A stretch of DNA of 33,510 nucleotides from an uncultured Parabacteroides sp. (lineage in GTDB: Bacteria > Bacteroidota > Bacteroidia > Bacteroidales > Tannerellaceae): NCBI GenBank assembly GCA_944325335.1, contig CALUZR010000041.1, positions 1-33,510 on the forward strand, given 5' to 3'. Both the position numbers and the translations under genes were made by a program. The notes under the pieces were generated by a model. The model saw nothing but the letters and a program-made list of their open reading frames with translations. It did no database searches and was not told where the DNA came from. Shown one piece after another: positions 25,209-33,325 of the stretch; the stretch's first letter is position 1, and each line of letters starts with the position of its first letter.

Positions 25209-25273
25209 AACACAGAGACACGGGGACACGGAGTTCTTTATTTTTTACCTCCGTGCCTCTGCGCCTCCGTGTT
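25209..25273. repeat. Imperfect inverted repeat of CACAGAGACAC type
   Basis: Arms of 25 bp at 25209-25233 and 25249-25273 (19 of 25 pairable, several mismatches replaced by G-U) around an AT-rich loop, followed by TTTT. It can serve as a terminator. The same sequence family is seen at 34-58. Confidence 0.6.
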
Positions 25274-25286
25274 TTAATAAAAAGGT

Positions 25287-26642
25287 ATGTCAATAAAGAA
25301 TTATATCGAAGCGAACAAGGAGCGCTTCTTGGACGAACTTTTCTCCTTGATACGCATCCCCTCGATCAGCGCGATGCAAGAACATAAGCCGGATATGGAG
25401 CGATGTGCCCGGCGTTGGACGGAGCTATTGCTTTCTTCCGGTGCGGATAGGGCCGAGGTAATCCCTACCGAGGGCAATCCGGTGGTATATGCCGAGAAGA
25501 TATTGGATGCCAGCTATCCGACGGTCTTGGTCTATGCCCATTATGACGTGATGCCCGCCGAACCGCTCGAATTATGGAAGAGCCAGCCCTTCGAACCGGA
25601 AATCCGCGAGGGGCGCATCTATGCCCGTGGGGCGGACGATGATAAGGGCCAGGGCGTGATGCAGGTAAAAGGTTTTGAGACGGCCCTTCGCGAGGTGCTT
25701 TTGCATTGTAATGTGAAGTTCATCTTCGAGGGAGAAGAGGAGATAGGCTCGCCCAGCTTGGAGGCTTTTTGCCAAAAACACAAGGAGATGCTGAAGGCGG
25801 ACGTAATCCTGGTGTCGGATACGAGCATGGTAAGTGCCGAGACGCCTTCGCTTACTACTGGATTGCGTGGGTTGGCGTATTGGGAAATCGAGGTGACTGG
25901 TCCGAACCGAGACCTCCATTCGGGGCACTTCGGAGGGGCGGTGGCCAATCCTATCAACGTGTTATGTAAGCTCATAGCCGATATTACCGATGCCGATGGG
26001 CGCATCACCATCCCCCATTTCTATGACGATGTGGAAGATCTATCCGATGAAGAGCGGGCGATGATAGCCCAAGTCCCCTTCGACGAAGCGAAATACAAGG
26101 AAGCCATCGGCGTGAAGGCCCTTTTTGGTGAGAAAGGCTATGCCACCTTGGAGCGGAATAGTTGCCGCCCTTCGTTCGATGTATGCGGGATATGGGGTGG
26201 ATATACGGGCGAGGGAAGCAAGACGGTCCTCCCCTCAAAAGCCTATGCCAAAGTATCATGCCGCTTGGTGCCCCACCAGAAGCACGAGACGGTTTCGCGT
26301 CTTTTCATCGACTATATAAATAAGGTGGCCCCCGAATATGTCCAAGTCAAGGTGACACCCACGCATGGAGGCGAAGGCTATGTATGCCCCATCGACCTCC
26401 CGGCCTACCGGTGTGCCGAACGTGCCGTAGGTATCGCCTTCGGACGGAAGCCCTTGGCCGTACGCCGGGGAGGGAGCATCCCCATCATCTCCACCTTCGA
26501 ACAGGTATTGGGCATCAAGACCGTCCTCATGGGCTTTGGCCTGGAACAGAACGCCATCCATTCGCCCAACGAGAGTTGTCGGCTGGATTATTTCTACCAG
26601 GGCATCGAGGCCGTGGCGGAATTTTATCGGGAGTTTAAGTGA
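25287..26642 (+). CDS. M20 family metallo-dipeptidase
   Basis: Di-zinc peptidase/dipeptidase of the M20 (CNDP/PepV-like) family, 451 residues, no signal peptide, so probably cytoplasmic. Visible residues: H85 and D87 in 'YAHYDVMP', D118 in 'RGADDDKGQ', the general-base Glu in 'EGEEEIGS' (E150-E152), and the dimerisation-domain motif 'GPNRDLHSGHFGGAVANP'. The C-terminal His region ends 'NAIHSPNE'. It could release amino acids from dipeptides taken up after outside proteolysis. It begins 81 bp after the flavoprotein and may be co-transcribed or separately expressed; the element between could terminate. Confidence 0.9.
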   Translation: MSIKNYIEANKERFLDELFSLIRIPSISAMQEHKPDMERCARRWTELLLSSGADRAEVIPTEGNPVVYAEKILDASYPTVLVYAHYDVMPAEPLELWKSQPFEPEIREGRIYARGADDDKGQGVMQVKGFETALREVLLHCNVKFIFEGEEEIGSPSLEAFCQKHKEMLKADVILVSDTSMVSAETPSLTTGLRGLAYWEIEVTGPNRDLHSGHFGGAVANPINVLCKLIADITDADGRITIPHFYDDVEDLSDEERAMIAQVPFDEAKYKEAIGVKALFGEKGYATLERNSCRPSFDVCGIWGGYTGEGSKTVLPSKAYAKVSCRLVPHQKHETVSRLFIDYINKVAPEYVQVKVTPTHGGEGYVCPIDLPAYRCAERAVGIAFGRKPLAVRRGGSIPIISTFEQVLGIKTVLMGFGLEQNAIHSPNESCRLDYFYQGIEAVAEFYREFK

Positions 26643-26651
26643 TTTCATGCC

Positions 26652-26693
26652 TATATTCTTCTTGATTCCTAACTATATTCGGAAAAGAATATA
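26652..26693 (+). terminator. Weak hairpin after the M20 dipeptidase
   Basis: TATATTCTT (26652-26660) pairs with AAGAATATA (26685-26693), 9 bp with a 24-nt loop, shortly after the stop. No U-tract. Confidence 0.35.
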
Positions 26694-26703
26694 ACGATAA
26701 AGT

Positions 26704-26735
26704 TTGGCGATGCAAAGAGAATGCCGTATCTTTGT
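26704..26735 (+). promoter_or_regulatory. Promoter of the small membrane gene pair
   Basis: TTTG at 26704-26707, 20 bp, TATCTTTG at 26728-26735: a textbook consensus promoter, 48 bp upstream of the ATG at 26784. It supports the two small ORFs as real genes. Confidence 0.75.
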
Positions 26736-26783
26736 ATCGCCTTTGTTTTTGAAGGCATGACATGATAAAAACAGACTAAGGCT

Positions 26784-27029
26784 ATGAGAAAAGTACGTCG
26801 GCAAGAAGAAGCGAAAGCACGGGCTCAGGAAAGGCACAAGATGCGTTATGAGACATTGGCTAAATACCTTTATGATCTATCGAAGCTTTCGTTTGCGGGT
26901 TCGGTGGTAGGAGTACTAACACCGTTGATTACGAATGTGAAAGATGTGAATGCATGGTATACGTTCCTTATCGGAACGGCTATGACGGCATCATTGGCAT
27001 GGTTAGGTGATAAAATTTTAAAAGGATAA
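26784..27029 (+). CDS. Small membrane protein, possibly DUF6722-like
   Basis: Unknown function, 81 residues. A highly basic N-terminus (residues 1-21, 'RRQEEAKARAQERHKMRYE') precedes two hydrophobic stretches: about 33-50 ('LSFAGSVVGVLTPLI') and about 57-75 ('WYTFLIGTAMTASLAWLGD'). Two membrane passes with both ends in the cytoplasm are likely. The 'AKYLYDLSKLSFAG' segment reminds me of the Bacteroidales DUF6722 family, but I cannot verify that. It has its own full promoter and is followed 4 bp later by another tiny membrane ORF. Confidence 0.65.
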   Translation: MRKVRRQEEAKARAQERHKMRYETLAKYLYDLSKLSFAGSVVGVLTPLITNVKDVNAWYTFLIGTAMTASLAWLGDKILKG

Positions 27030-27033
27030 AGAT

Positions 27034-27150
27034 ATGTTGGTATTTAATGTTTTTTATACGGTAATGACCATCATTTCGGTCAGCTTCTTGATATTCTTAT
27101 ATACCAAGCCAGGGAAGAAATGGCTAAAGAAATACAGGGGCGAGGAATAA
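27034..27150 (+). CDS. 38-residue membrane microprotein
   Basis: A small ORF starting ATG at 27034 and ending TAA at 27148-27150. It encodes a single predicted membrane segment (about residues 3-23, 'VFNVFYTVMTIISVSFLIFL') followed by a strongly basic tail ('KPGKKWLKKYRGEE'). It begins 4 bp after the previous gene, in the same transcript and in a different frame, with composition typical of a real integral membrane peptide. Function unknown; candidates are a partner subunit of the 81-residue protein or a membrane-active peptide. It is followed directly by the his promoter. Confidence 0.6.
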   Translation: MLVFNVFYTVMTIISVSFLIFLYTKPGKKWLKKYRGEE

Positions 27151-27177
27151 GATGGAAAAATAAAATGTAAGAAATAG

Positions 27178-27207
27178 TTTGCAAATAGGATATTTATTGT
27201 AACTTTG
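27178..27207 (+). promoter_or_regulatory. Promoter of the histidine operon
   Basis: TTTG at 27178-27181, 18 bp, then TAACTTTG at 27200-27207. The RNA would begin near 27213, about 20 nt before the leader peptide ATG. Confidence 0.65.
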
Positions 27208-27232
27208 CGACGTTAAAAACAAAATATTTGCA

Positions 27233-27280
27233 ATGCAACGGTTCCATTTACATAGTCATCATCATCACAACGGGCGATAG
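27233..27280 (+). CDS. hisL: Histidine operon leader peptide
   Basis: A 15-codon ORF encoding MQRFHLHSHHHHNGR: six of 15 residues are His, four in a row, just downstream of the his promoter and upstream of an intrinsic terminator and hisG. This is the arrangement of classical ribosome-mediated attenuation, where slow decoding of His codons lets the operon be transcribed. It is too short for ordinary gene calling. The relevant alternative helices are given in the attenuator entry. Confidence 0.85.
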   Translation: MQRFHLHSHHHHNGR

Positions 27281-27370
27281 TTCGGTGGGCTTGGAAGCTA
27301 TGTAAAAGGGCGAAAAAGAAAATAGGATAGAAGCTTGCCGGATGGGTTCCGACAGGCTTTCGTCATTTTT
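27248..27370 (+). promoter_or_regulatory. his attenuator (pause, antiterminator, terminator)
   Basis: TTACATAG (27248-27255) pairs perfectly with CTATGTAA (27298-27305), enclosing most of the His codons. The overlapping GGAAGCT (27293-27299) can instead pair with AGCTTGCC (27332-27339) as an antiterminator. The terminator pairs AAGCTTG (27331-27337) and CGGA with TCCG and CAGGCTT (27353-27359), followed by TCGTCATTTTT to 27370. A ribosome stalled on His codons would break the first helix, favour the antiterminator and allow reading into hisG 30 bp later. Confidence 0.75.
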
Positions 27371-27399
27371 AAGCGAAACAAAAATAAAACAAAGACAAT

Positions 27400-28251
27400 A
27401 TGTTACGAATAGCAGTACAATCAAAAGGACGTCTGTATGACGAGACGATGCAATTGCTCGAAGAGGCAGGCATCAAGTTGAACCGGGGGAAGCGCATCTT
27501 GTTGCTTTCTGCAAAGGATTTCCCCGTGGAGGTGTTGTTCTTGCGCGATGATGATATTCCGCAATCCGTGGCCAATGGCGTGGCGGACGTAGGTATCGTG
27601 GGCGAGAACGAATACATGGAAAAGGGAGCGGAGGCCATGATGGTGAAGCGTTTAGGATTTAGCAAATGCCGCCTCTCGCTGGCCATCCCGAAAGACGAAG
27701 CATACGAGGGCATCACGTGGTTTGAGGGGAAGACCATCGCCACCTCTTATCCGGAAATCTTGAAGAAGTACTTGGCGGAGAAAGGTGTGAAGGCGGATTT
27801 GCACGTCATCACAGGGTCGGTCGAGATTGCACCGGGCATCGGGCTGGCGGATGCGATATTCGATATCGTAAGCTCCGGGAGTACGTTGGTAAGCAACCAG
27901 TTGAAGGAGGTGGAAATCGTGATGCAGAGTGAAGCCCTCTTGATCGCCCGCCCGGACTTGACGGAGGAAAAGCAAGCCATCCTCCAGGAGCTCCTTTTCC
28001 GTTTCGAGGCCATCCAGATAGCGGAAGGAAAGAAATATATCCTTTTAAATGCCCCAAAAGACAAAATAGACGAAATCATCGAGCTATTGCCTGGCATGAA
28101 GAGCCCTACGATCACGCCCTTGGCCAATGGGGAATGGGTGTCGGTACAATCCGTCATCGCGGAGAAACATTTCTGGGAGATTATTGGGAAGCTGAAATCC
28201 CTCGGGGCAGAGGGTATTTTGGTATTGCCTATCGAAAAGATGATCCTTTAA
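27400..28251 (+). CDS. hisG: ATP phosphoribosyltransferase, long form
   Basis: First enzyme of histidine synthesis: ATP plus PRPP give phosphoribosyl-ATP. It has 283 residues, matching the long HisG form with a C-terminal ACT-like regulatory domain (about 205-283, 'LLPGMKSPTITPLANGEWVSV'), the site of histidine feedback inhibition. The catalytic region has 'LRIAVQSKGRLYDET' at the start, 'ADVGIVGENEY', and the PRPP loop 'DAIFDIVSSGSTLVSNQL'. It is first in hisGDCB after the attenuator. hisD starts 13 bp later. Confidence 0.97.
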   Translation: MLRIAVQSKGRLYDETMQLLEEAGIKLNRGKRILLLSAKDFPVEVLFLRDDDIPQSVANGVADVGIVGENEYMEKGAEAMMVKRLGFSKCRLSLAIPKDEAYEGITWFEGKTIATSYPEILKKYLAEKGVKADLHVITGSVEIAPGIGLADAIFDIVSSGSTLVSNQLKEVEIVMQSEALLIARPDLTEEKQAILQELLFRFEAIQIAEGKKYILLNAPKDKIDEIIELLPGMKSPTITPLANGEWVSVQSVIAEKHFWEIIGKLKSLGAEGILVLPIEKMIL

Positions 28252-28264
28252 AAAGCACGAATGT

Positions 28265-29554
28265 ATGGAAATCGTAAAATATCCAGATAGAAAAGATTGG
28301 AAAGCGTTGACGGAACGTGCGACGCTGGACGTGACCACCCTCTTCGATACCGTACGGGGCGTATTGGACGATGTCCGCACCCAGGGAGATACCGCCCTCC
28401 GCAAGTACGAGAAACTATTTGATAAAGTGGATTTGAAGGAGTTGCGCGTGACGCCGGAAGAAATCCAAGAGGCACATGCGCTGGTCCCGGACGAATTGAA
28501 GCAAGCCATCCTCCAGGCCAAGCAAAACATCGCGGCCTTCCATGCTTCCCAACGCTTCGAAGGGCATAAGGTGCAGACCGCGCCGGGCGTCACCTGTTGG
28601 CAAAAGGCGGTGCCTATCGAGAAGGTGGGGCTTTACATTCCGGGTGGGACGGCTCCCTTGTTCTCTACCGTGCTCATGTTGGCGGTACCGGCACGGATCG
28701 CGGGTTGCCGGGAGATTGTCCTCTGTACGCCTCCGAATCCGGAAGGGAAGGTTCATCCCGCCATCCTCTATGCGGCCGATGTGGCAGGTGTGGATTGCAT
28801 TTGCAAGGTAGGAGGGAGCCAGGCGATCGCGGCCATGGCCTACGGGACGGAATCCGTACCCAAGGTTTATAAGATATTCGGCCCTGGAAACCAATACGTG
28901 ACCGCCGCCAAACAATGGGTGAGCCTCCGGGAGGTGGCCATCGACATGCCGGCCGGTCCCTCGGAAGTAGAAGTAATTGCCGATGGAAACGCCCATCCGG
29001 AGTTCATAGCCGCCGATTTCCTCTCGCAAGCCGAGCATGGCGTGGATAGCCAAGCCCTGCTCCTTACCACGGAGGAAAATATCGTGCCGCCGGTCGTAGA
29101 GGCCATCCAGAAGCAACTCGAAGCGCTCCCCCGGCGGGATATTACCGAGAAGGCATTGGCGCATAGCCGTATCATAGTCTTGAAGGATTGGGCGGAGGTC
29201 ATCGACTTTACCAACCTCTACGCACCGGAACATCTGATTATCCAAACCGATAATTACCAGACGCTTGCAGAACAGGTGCAAAACGCCGGGAGCATATTCA
29301 TGGGTCCCTATACGCCGGAGAGCGCGGGCGATTATGCCTCGGGGACGAACCATACGCTCCCGACCAACGGCTATGCCCATGCCTATAGCGGCGTGAACCT
29401 GGATAGCTTCATCAAAAAGATGACTTTCCAAGAGATTACGCCCGATGGAATCGCCCATTTGGGGGATACGATCCGCACGATGGCTGCCCACGAACACCTG
29501 GATGCGCACCGGAATGCCGTGAGCGTCCGTCTGGAGTCGCTGGGTAAAAAATAG
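28265..29554 (+). CDS. hisD: Histidinol dehydrogenase
   Basis: Zinc- and NAD-dependent enzyme doing the last two oxidations from histidinol to histidine. It has 429 residues, the usual length. '[22 protein letters not shown]' and '[33 protein letters not shown]' carry the NAD- and zinc-binding region (Gln/His of 'SQAEHG' are zinc ligands in the family). '[10 protein letters not shown]' and '[17 protein letters not shown]' are also conserved. Its stop codon lies within the first unit of the 42-bp array that separates it from hisC. Confidence 0.97.
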   Translation: MEIVKYPDRKDWKALTERATLDVTTLFDTVRGVLDDVRTQGDTALRKYEKLFDKVDLKELRVTPEEIQEAHALVPDELKQAILQAKQNIAAFHASQRFEGHKVQTAPGVTCWQKAVPIEKVGLYIPGGTAPLFSTVLMLAVPARIAGCREIVLCTPPNPEGKVHPAILYAADVAGVDCICKVGGSQAIAAMAYGTESVPKVYKIFGPGNQYVTAAKQWVSLREVAIDMPAGPSEVEVIADGNAHPEFIAADFLSQAEHGVDSQALLLTTEENIVPPVVEAIQKQLEALPRRDITEKALAHSRIIVLKDWAEVIDFTNLYAPEHLIIQTDNYQTLAEQVQNAGSIFMGPYTPESAGDYASGTNHTLPTNGYAHAYSGVNLDSFIKKMTFQEITPDGIAHLGDTIRTMAAHEHLDAHRNAVSVRLESLGKK

Positions 29555-29882
29555 GGAGAATAGATAGGTATTCATATCTCCCAAGGGGTTGTAGGAGAAG
29601 AACAGGTATATATTCTTCTTCCACGGCAGGTTGTAGGAGACGAATATATACATATTCTTCTTTTCTGGCGGGTTGTAGAAGAAGAAAATATAGATATTCT
29701 TCTTGTTTGATGGATTGTGGAAGAAGAATAGGTATATATTCTTCTCTGTTGATAAATTGCACAAGAAAAATATGTATATATTCTTATTTTCCGACGGTTT
29801 TCGGGAGAAGAATATATAGGTATTCTTCTTCTACAATGGATTGCAGAAGACAAATAGATATATATTTAGAAAGAAATAACGT
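29547..29882. repeat. Eight-unit 42-bp tandem repeat array between hisD and hisC
   Basis: Units start at 29547, 29589, 29631, 29673, 29715, 29757, 29799 and 29841, exactly 42 bp apart, with no indel. Each unit reads roughly TTGTAGGAGAAGAATATATA then GATATTCTTCTT plus a variable tail, and can form a 6-9 bp hairpin (AGAAGAA with TTCTTCT). The array tiles the whole space from the hisD stop (29552-29554, inside unit 0) to the base before the hisC ATG (29883). It would be transcribed in the his mRNA as a string of hairpins. The sequence divergence between units is high although the spacing is exact. Confidence 0.92.
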
Positions 29883-30929
29883 ATGGATATAGAAAAGAAA
29901 TTTGACGTGAATGCGTGGGCGAGGCCGAACATCCGGCAGATGAAGCCCTATTCGTCCGCGCGGGATGAGTTCCATGGGAGCGCGTCGGTGTTCTTGGATG
30001 CCAACGAGAACCCCTATAACGCGCCCTACAACCGCTACCCCGACCCGATGCAATGGCGCTTGAAGGAGCGGGTGGCGGAGATAAAGGGCGTTCCGAAAGA
30101 GTGTATTTTGTTGGGAAACGGGAGCGACGAGCCGATCGACCTGATCATGCGCGCCTTTTGCGAGCCGGGAAGGGACGCGGTCCTGACGCTCGACCCGACG
30201 TATGGCATGTACGAGGTGGCGGCTTCCATCAATCACGTGGCGTGCCGGAAGGTGCGTTTGACGCCTGATTTCCAGATCGACCTGCCCGCGTTGATGCAGG
30301 CCATCGACGGGTCGGTACGGGCCATTTACCTCTGTTCGCCCAACAACCCGACGGGGAATAGCTTGGAGCGGAAAGACATCCTGTATATATTGGAGCACTT
30401 CGAGGGGATTGTGGTGGTGGACGAGGCCTACATCGATTTCTCTTCCCAGCCCTCGTTCATCCAGGAGTTGGATAAATATCCTAATTTAGTGGTATTTCAG
30501 ACCTTGTCGAAGGCTTGGGGCGCGGCGGGCATCCGTCTGGGGATGGCTTTTGCCTCGAAGGACATCATCGCCCTGCTCAATAAGATAAAATACCCGTACA
30601 ACGTCAACCAATTGACGCAAGAGAAGGCGCTCGAGATATTGGGCAAGAAGGAGCAAATGCAAGCCCAATTGGTGCAGATCCTTTCCGAACGGACCCGCTT
30701 GCAAAAGGAGCTTACTTCCTTGCCTTTAGTGCGGAAAATCTATCCGACGGATGCTAATTTCATCCTAACCGATGTGGGCGATGCGGATTACGTGTACCAA
30801 AAGCTGGTGGAACGGGGCATTATCGTCCGAAACCGGAACCGGGTAGCGCTTTGCGCGGGATGCCTGCGCATTACGGTTGGGACGCCGGAAGAGAACGAGG
30901 CCTTGTTGAATGCATTGAAAACGATATGA
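29883..30929 (+). CDS. hisC: Histidinol-phosphate aminotransferase
   Basis: PLP enzyme converting imidazole acetol phosphate and glutamate to histidinol phosphate. It has 348 residues. '[17 protein letters not shown]' (N-terminal substrate loop), '[16 protein letters not shown]', 'CSPNNPTGN', 'VVDEAYIDF' and '[14 protein letters not shown]' (PLP lysine K210) are clear. It starts at the end of the repeat array (ATG directly follows the last 42-bp unit). hisB begins 1 bp after its stop, so translation is probably coupled. Confidence 0.97.
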   Translation: MDIEKKFDVNAWARPNIRQMKPYSSARDEFHGSASVFLDANENPYNAPYNRYPDPMQWRLKERVAEIKGVPKECILLGNGSDEPIDLIMRAFCEPGRDAVLTLDPTYGMYEVAASINHVACRKVRLTPDFQIDLPALMQAIDGSVRAIYLCSPNNPTGNSLERKDILYILEHFEGIVVVDEAYIDFSSQPSFIQELDKYPNLVVFQTLSKAWGAAGIRLGMAFASKDIIALLNKIKYPYNVNQLTQEKALEILGKKEQMQAQLVQILSERTRLQKELTSLPLVRKIYPTDANFILTDVGDADYVYQKLVERGIIVRNRNRVALCAGCLRITVGTPEENEALLNALKTI

Positions 30930-30930
30930 T

Positions 30931-32049
30931 ATGAAAAAGCGCGTATTGTTTATCGATCGGGACGGGACGCTCATCCAAGAGCCTCCCGTAGATTACCAAG
31001 TGGATAGCTTGGAGAAGCTGGAGTTCTATCCGAAGGTCATCCGGAACCTCTATTTCATCCGGAAGCACTTGGACTTCGAGCTGGTGATGGTCTCGAACCA
31101 AGACGGGCTGGGGACGCCCTCCTTCCCGGAAGAAACCTTCTGGCCAGCGCATAATAAGATGTTGAAAACCTTGGAGGGCGAGGGTGTTTCGTTTGATGCC
31201 ATCTACATCGACCCCTCTTTCCCCGAGGATAATTCCCCGAACCGCAAGCCCCGGACGGGCATGTTGGGCAAGTATTTCTCGGAAGAATATGATTTGGCCA
31301 ATAGCTATGTGATAGGAGACCGGGAGACCGATATGGAACTGGCCTGCAACCTCGGGGCGAAGGGCATCTGGCTCCATGAGGAAGAAGAGGGGAAGGTATG
31401 GGATTTGCCCTATCCGCCCGCATTCGTCTCGCCCGATTGGGACCGCATCGCGGAGTATCTCTTTGCGGGAGAACGGCGTGCCGAGGTGCAACGTACTACG
31501 AAAGAGACGGACATTTACGTCTCCTTGGACCTCGATGGTAGCGGACGGACGCAGATCGATACCGGCCTCGGATTCTTCAACCACATGCTGGAGCAAATCG
31601 GGAAACATGCGGGCATCGACCTTACGATAAGGGTGAAAGGAGACCTCGAGGTAGACGAGCATCACACGATAGAGGATACCGCCCTCGCGCTCGGCGAAGC
31701 CCTGGCACGTGCCTTGGGCGATAAGCGGGGCATCGAGCGGTATGGCTATGCGCTTCCGATGGATGATTGCCTCTGCTCGGTGGCGTTAGACTTCGGAGGG
31801 CGCCCATGGCTCGTGTGGGATGCCACGTTCCGGCGTGAGAAGATAGGGGACATGCCGACCGAGATGTTCCTCCATTTCTTCAAGAGCTTGAGCGATGCGG
31901 CCCGGATGAACCTGAATATCCGGGCGGAAGGCGAGAACGAGCACCACAAGATCGAAGGCATCTTCAAAGCATTCGCCCGCTCCGTGCGGATGGCCATCCG
32001 GCGCGATATCTATCATTATAATCTCCCCAGTACGAAAGGAATCATTTAA
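30931..32049 (+). CDS. hisB: Bifunctional histidinol-phosphatase / imidazoleglycerol-phosphate dehydratase
   Basis: Fusion enzyme for two steps of histidine synthesis, 372 residues. The N-terminal HAD phosphatase domain (about 1-165) has the DxDGT motif (D9, D11) and '[17 protein letters not shown]'. The C-terminal IGP dehydratase domain (about 180-372) shows the two metal-binding motifs '[10 protein letters not shown]' and '[10 protein letters not shown]'. In the HAD domain the zinc-binding Cys/His loop known from E. coli HisB is replaced by '[14 protein letters not shown]', which has no Cys, so metal use probably differs. It is last in the his operon seen here; hisA, hisF, hisH and hisI are not present. 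A DedA gene follows 24 bp later. Confidence 0.96.
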   Translation: MKKRVLFIDRDGTLIQEPPVDYQVDSLEKLEFYPKVIRNLYFIRKHLDFELVMVSNQDGLGTPSFPEETFWPAHNKMLKTLEGEGVSFDAIYIDPSFPEDNSPNRKPRTGMLGKYFSEEYDLANSYVIGDRETDMELACNLGAKGIWLHEEEEGKVWDLPYPPAFVSPDWDRIAEYLFAGERRAEVQRTTKETDIYVSLDLDGSGRTQIDTGLGFFNHMLEQIGKHAGIDLTIRVKGDLEVDEHHTIEDTALALGEALARALGDKRGIERYGYALPMDDCLCSVALDFGGRPWLVWDATFRREKIGDMPTEMFLHFFKSLSDAARMNLNIRAEGENEHHKIEGIFKAFARSVRMAIRRDIYHYNLPSTKGII

Positions 32050-32073
32050 AAAACACAAGATAAAGGAATAACA

Positions 32074-32727
32074 ATGGAAATAGTACAATTTTTGATCGAT
32101 TTTATCTTACACATCGACCAGCACATGATCGAGATCGTCCAAAACTACCACCTTTGGACGTACGCGATCTTGTTCTTGATCATCTTTTGCGAGACGGGAT
32201 TGGTGGTGACTCCCTTCCTCCCGGGCGATTCGCTTCTCTTCGTGGCGGGTGCGATATCGGCCTTGCCCGGCATCCCGCTCAACGTGCATCTCCTCGCGTT
32301 GATTGTGTTCATCGCGGCCGTGGCGGGAGATTCGAGCAATTACGAAATAGGCCATTTCTTTGGGAAGAAGCTATTTAGCAATCCGGACTCGAAAATATTC
32401 AAGCAAAGCTATATCGACAAGACGCACGAGTTCTACAAGAAATACGGAGGGAAGACAATCATCATCGCCCGCTTCGTGCCTATCGTGCGCACCTTTGCGC
32501 CCTTCGTGGCGGGCATGGGCAAGATGCATTATTATTACTTCTTCATGTACAATGTCGTAGGGGGAGCACTTTGGGTGGCTTTGTTCTGCTATGCGGGGTA
32601 TTTCTTTGGCGATTTGCCCTTCGTGCAAGAGAACTTGAAATTGCTCCTCGTGGCCATTATCGTGATTTCCATCCTGCCCGCCATCTTCGAGAGCATACGG
32701 ATGAAAATGAAAAGCAAAAAAGCATGA
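32074..32727 (+). CDS. DedA family (SNARE-associated) membrane protein
   Basis: Inner-membrane DedA protein, possibly a lipid scramblase/undecaprenyl-phosphate or phospholipid flippase-type transporter; 217 residues with 5-6 hydrophobic segments. The family signature '[21 protein letters not shown]' and '[20 protein letters not shown]' (with the conserved R of RFVPIVRTF) are present. It begins 24 bp after hisB, so it may be read through from the his operon, and its stop overlaps the next gene's ATG (ATGA). No promoter was found in the 24-bp gap. Confidence 0.9.
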   Translation: MEIVQFLIDFILHIDQHMIEIVQNYHLWTYAILFLIIFCETGLVVTPFLPGDSLLFVAGAISALPGIPLNVHLLALIVFIAAVAGDSSNYEIGHFFGKKLFSNPDSKIFKQSYIDKTHEFYKKYGGKTIIIARFVPIVRTFAPFVAGMGKMHYYYFFMYNVVGGALWVALFCYAGYFFGDLPFVQENLKLLLVAIIVISILPAIFESIRMKMKSKKA

Positions 32728-33125
32728 GAAAGAAGGTAATAGCAAACATCGGACTGGTCATGTCCCTCCTCTTGGCGGGATGCGATAAGATGACGACCGA
32801 CCTCGAAGGGCAATGGCAATTGAATACGGTCGAGGTGGGGGGAGAAGTCCAGCAAGTCGATACGGTGTGGTATAACTTCCAGACCTCCCTCTTCCGGTAT
32901 CAGATCTATGCGCCCCAGACGGATACCTGGACGATGGCGTATGGCTATAACGCCTACGAAGGGAAGGACCTCTCGCTCCGTTTGTTCATCGACGATTCGA
33001 ACCGCGATTTCCTCCAACGTACCGATTGGGAAGCCGATACGCGCGATTTCATCGTAGAAGAGGTGGGCGGGAAACGCCTTGTCCTCCGCTCGGAAGGGAA
33101 GACGTACACCTTTACCAAATATTGA
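32724..33125 (+). CDS. Small lipocalin-like lipoprotein
   Basis: Lipoprotein of 133 residues, lipobox LLLAGC (Cys20), function unknown. '[14 protein letters not shown]' at the mature N-terminus and the alternating hydrophobic pattern suggest a small beta-barrel of the lipocalin-like families frequent in Bacteroidales; this assignment is by pattern only. The start at 32724 overlaps the DedA stop by 4 bp and gives a proper signal peptide, so the longer frame open from 32571 is rejected. It is followed by an 11-bp perfect hairpin. Confidence 0.75.
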   Translation: MRKKVIANIGLVMSLLLAGCDKMTTDLEGQWQLNTVEVGGEVQQVDTVWYNFQTSLFRYQIYAPQTDTWTMAYGYNAYEGKDLSLRLFIDDSNRDFLQRTDWEADTRDFIVEEVGGKRLVLRSEGKTYTFTKY

Positions 33126-33130
33126 AAAGA

Positions 33131-33170
33131 TGCCGATGAATCCGTATGAATATAGGCGTATTCATCGGCA
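33131..33170 (+). terminator. Hairpin after the lipocalin-like gene
   Basis: TGCCGATGAAT (33131-33141) and ATTCATCGGCA (33160-33170) form a perfect 11-bp stem, 5 bp after the stop codon. No U-tract follows, but two ATAGGCAT words do (33174 and 33196). The remainder of the gap to nqrA holds only AT-rich sequence and the promoter. Confidence 0.6.
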
Positions 33171-33284
33171 AACATAGGCATAAACGATGCCATTTATAGG
33201 CATAAAAAAGCCGCGTGAAAAGAATTAAAGAATTTTTTCAGTAATTATTTGAGGGAAATATGCCCGAAAACATGAAAAAATCCT

Positions 33285-33292
33285 TACTTTTG
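33285..33292 (+). promoter_or_regulatory. -7 box of the nqr operon
   Basis: TACTTTTG, a match to TAnnTTTG, 33 bp upstream of the nqrA ATG. No correctly spaced -33 element. Confidence 0.5.
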
Positions 33293-33325
33293 CGGAAAAT
33301 TACATTAAACAATTTTAGTGATATC

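Noticed and set aside
29436..29892. Open frames with 14-residue repeats through the his array on both strands
   Set aside because: A 42-bp period keeps any frame free of stops open. The plus frame from 29548 to 29892 lacks an ATG before its last third and overlaps hisC; the minus frames are antisense to hisD.
32571..32723. N-terminal extension of the lipocalin-like gene
   Set aside because: It overlaps the DedA gene in another frame; the start at 32724 gives a lipobox and an ATGA overlap.
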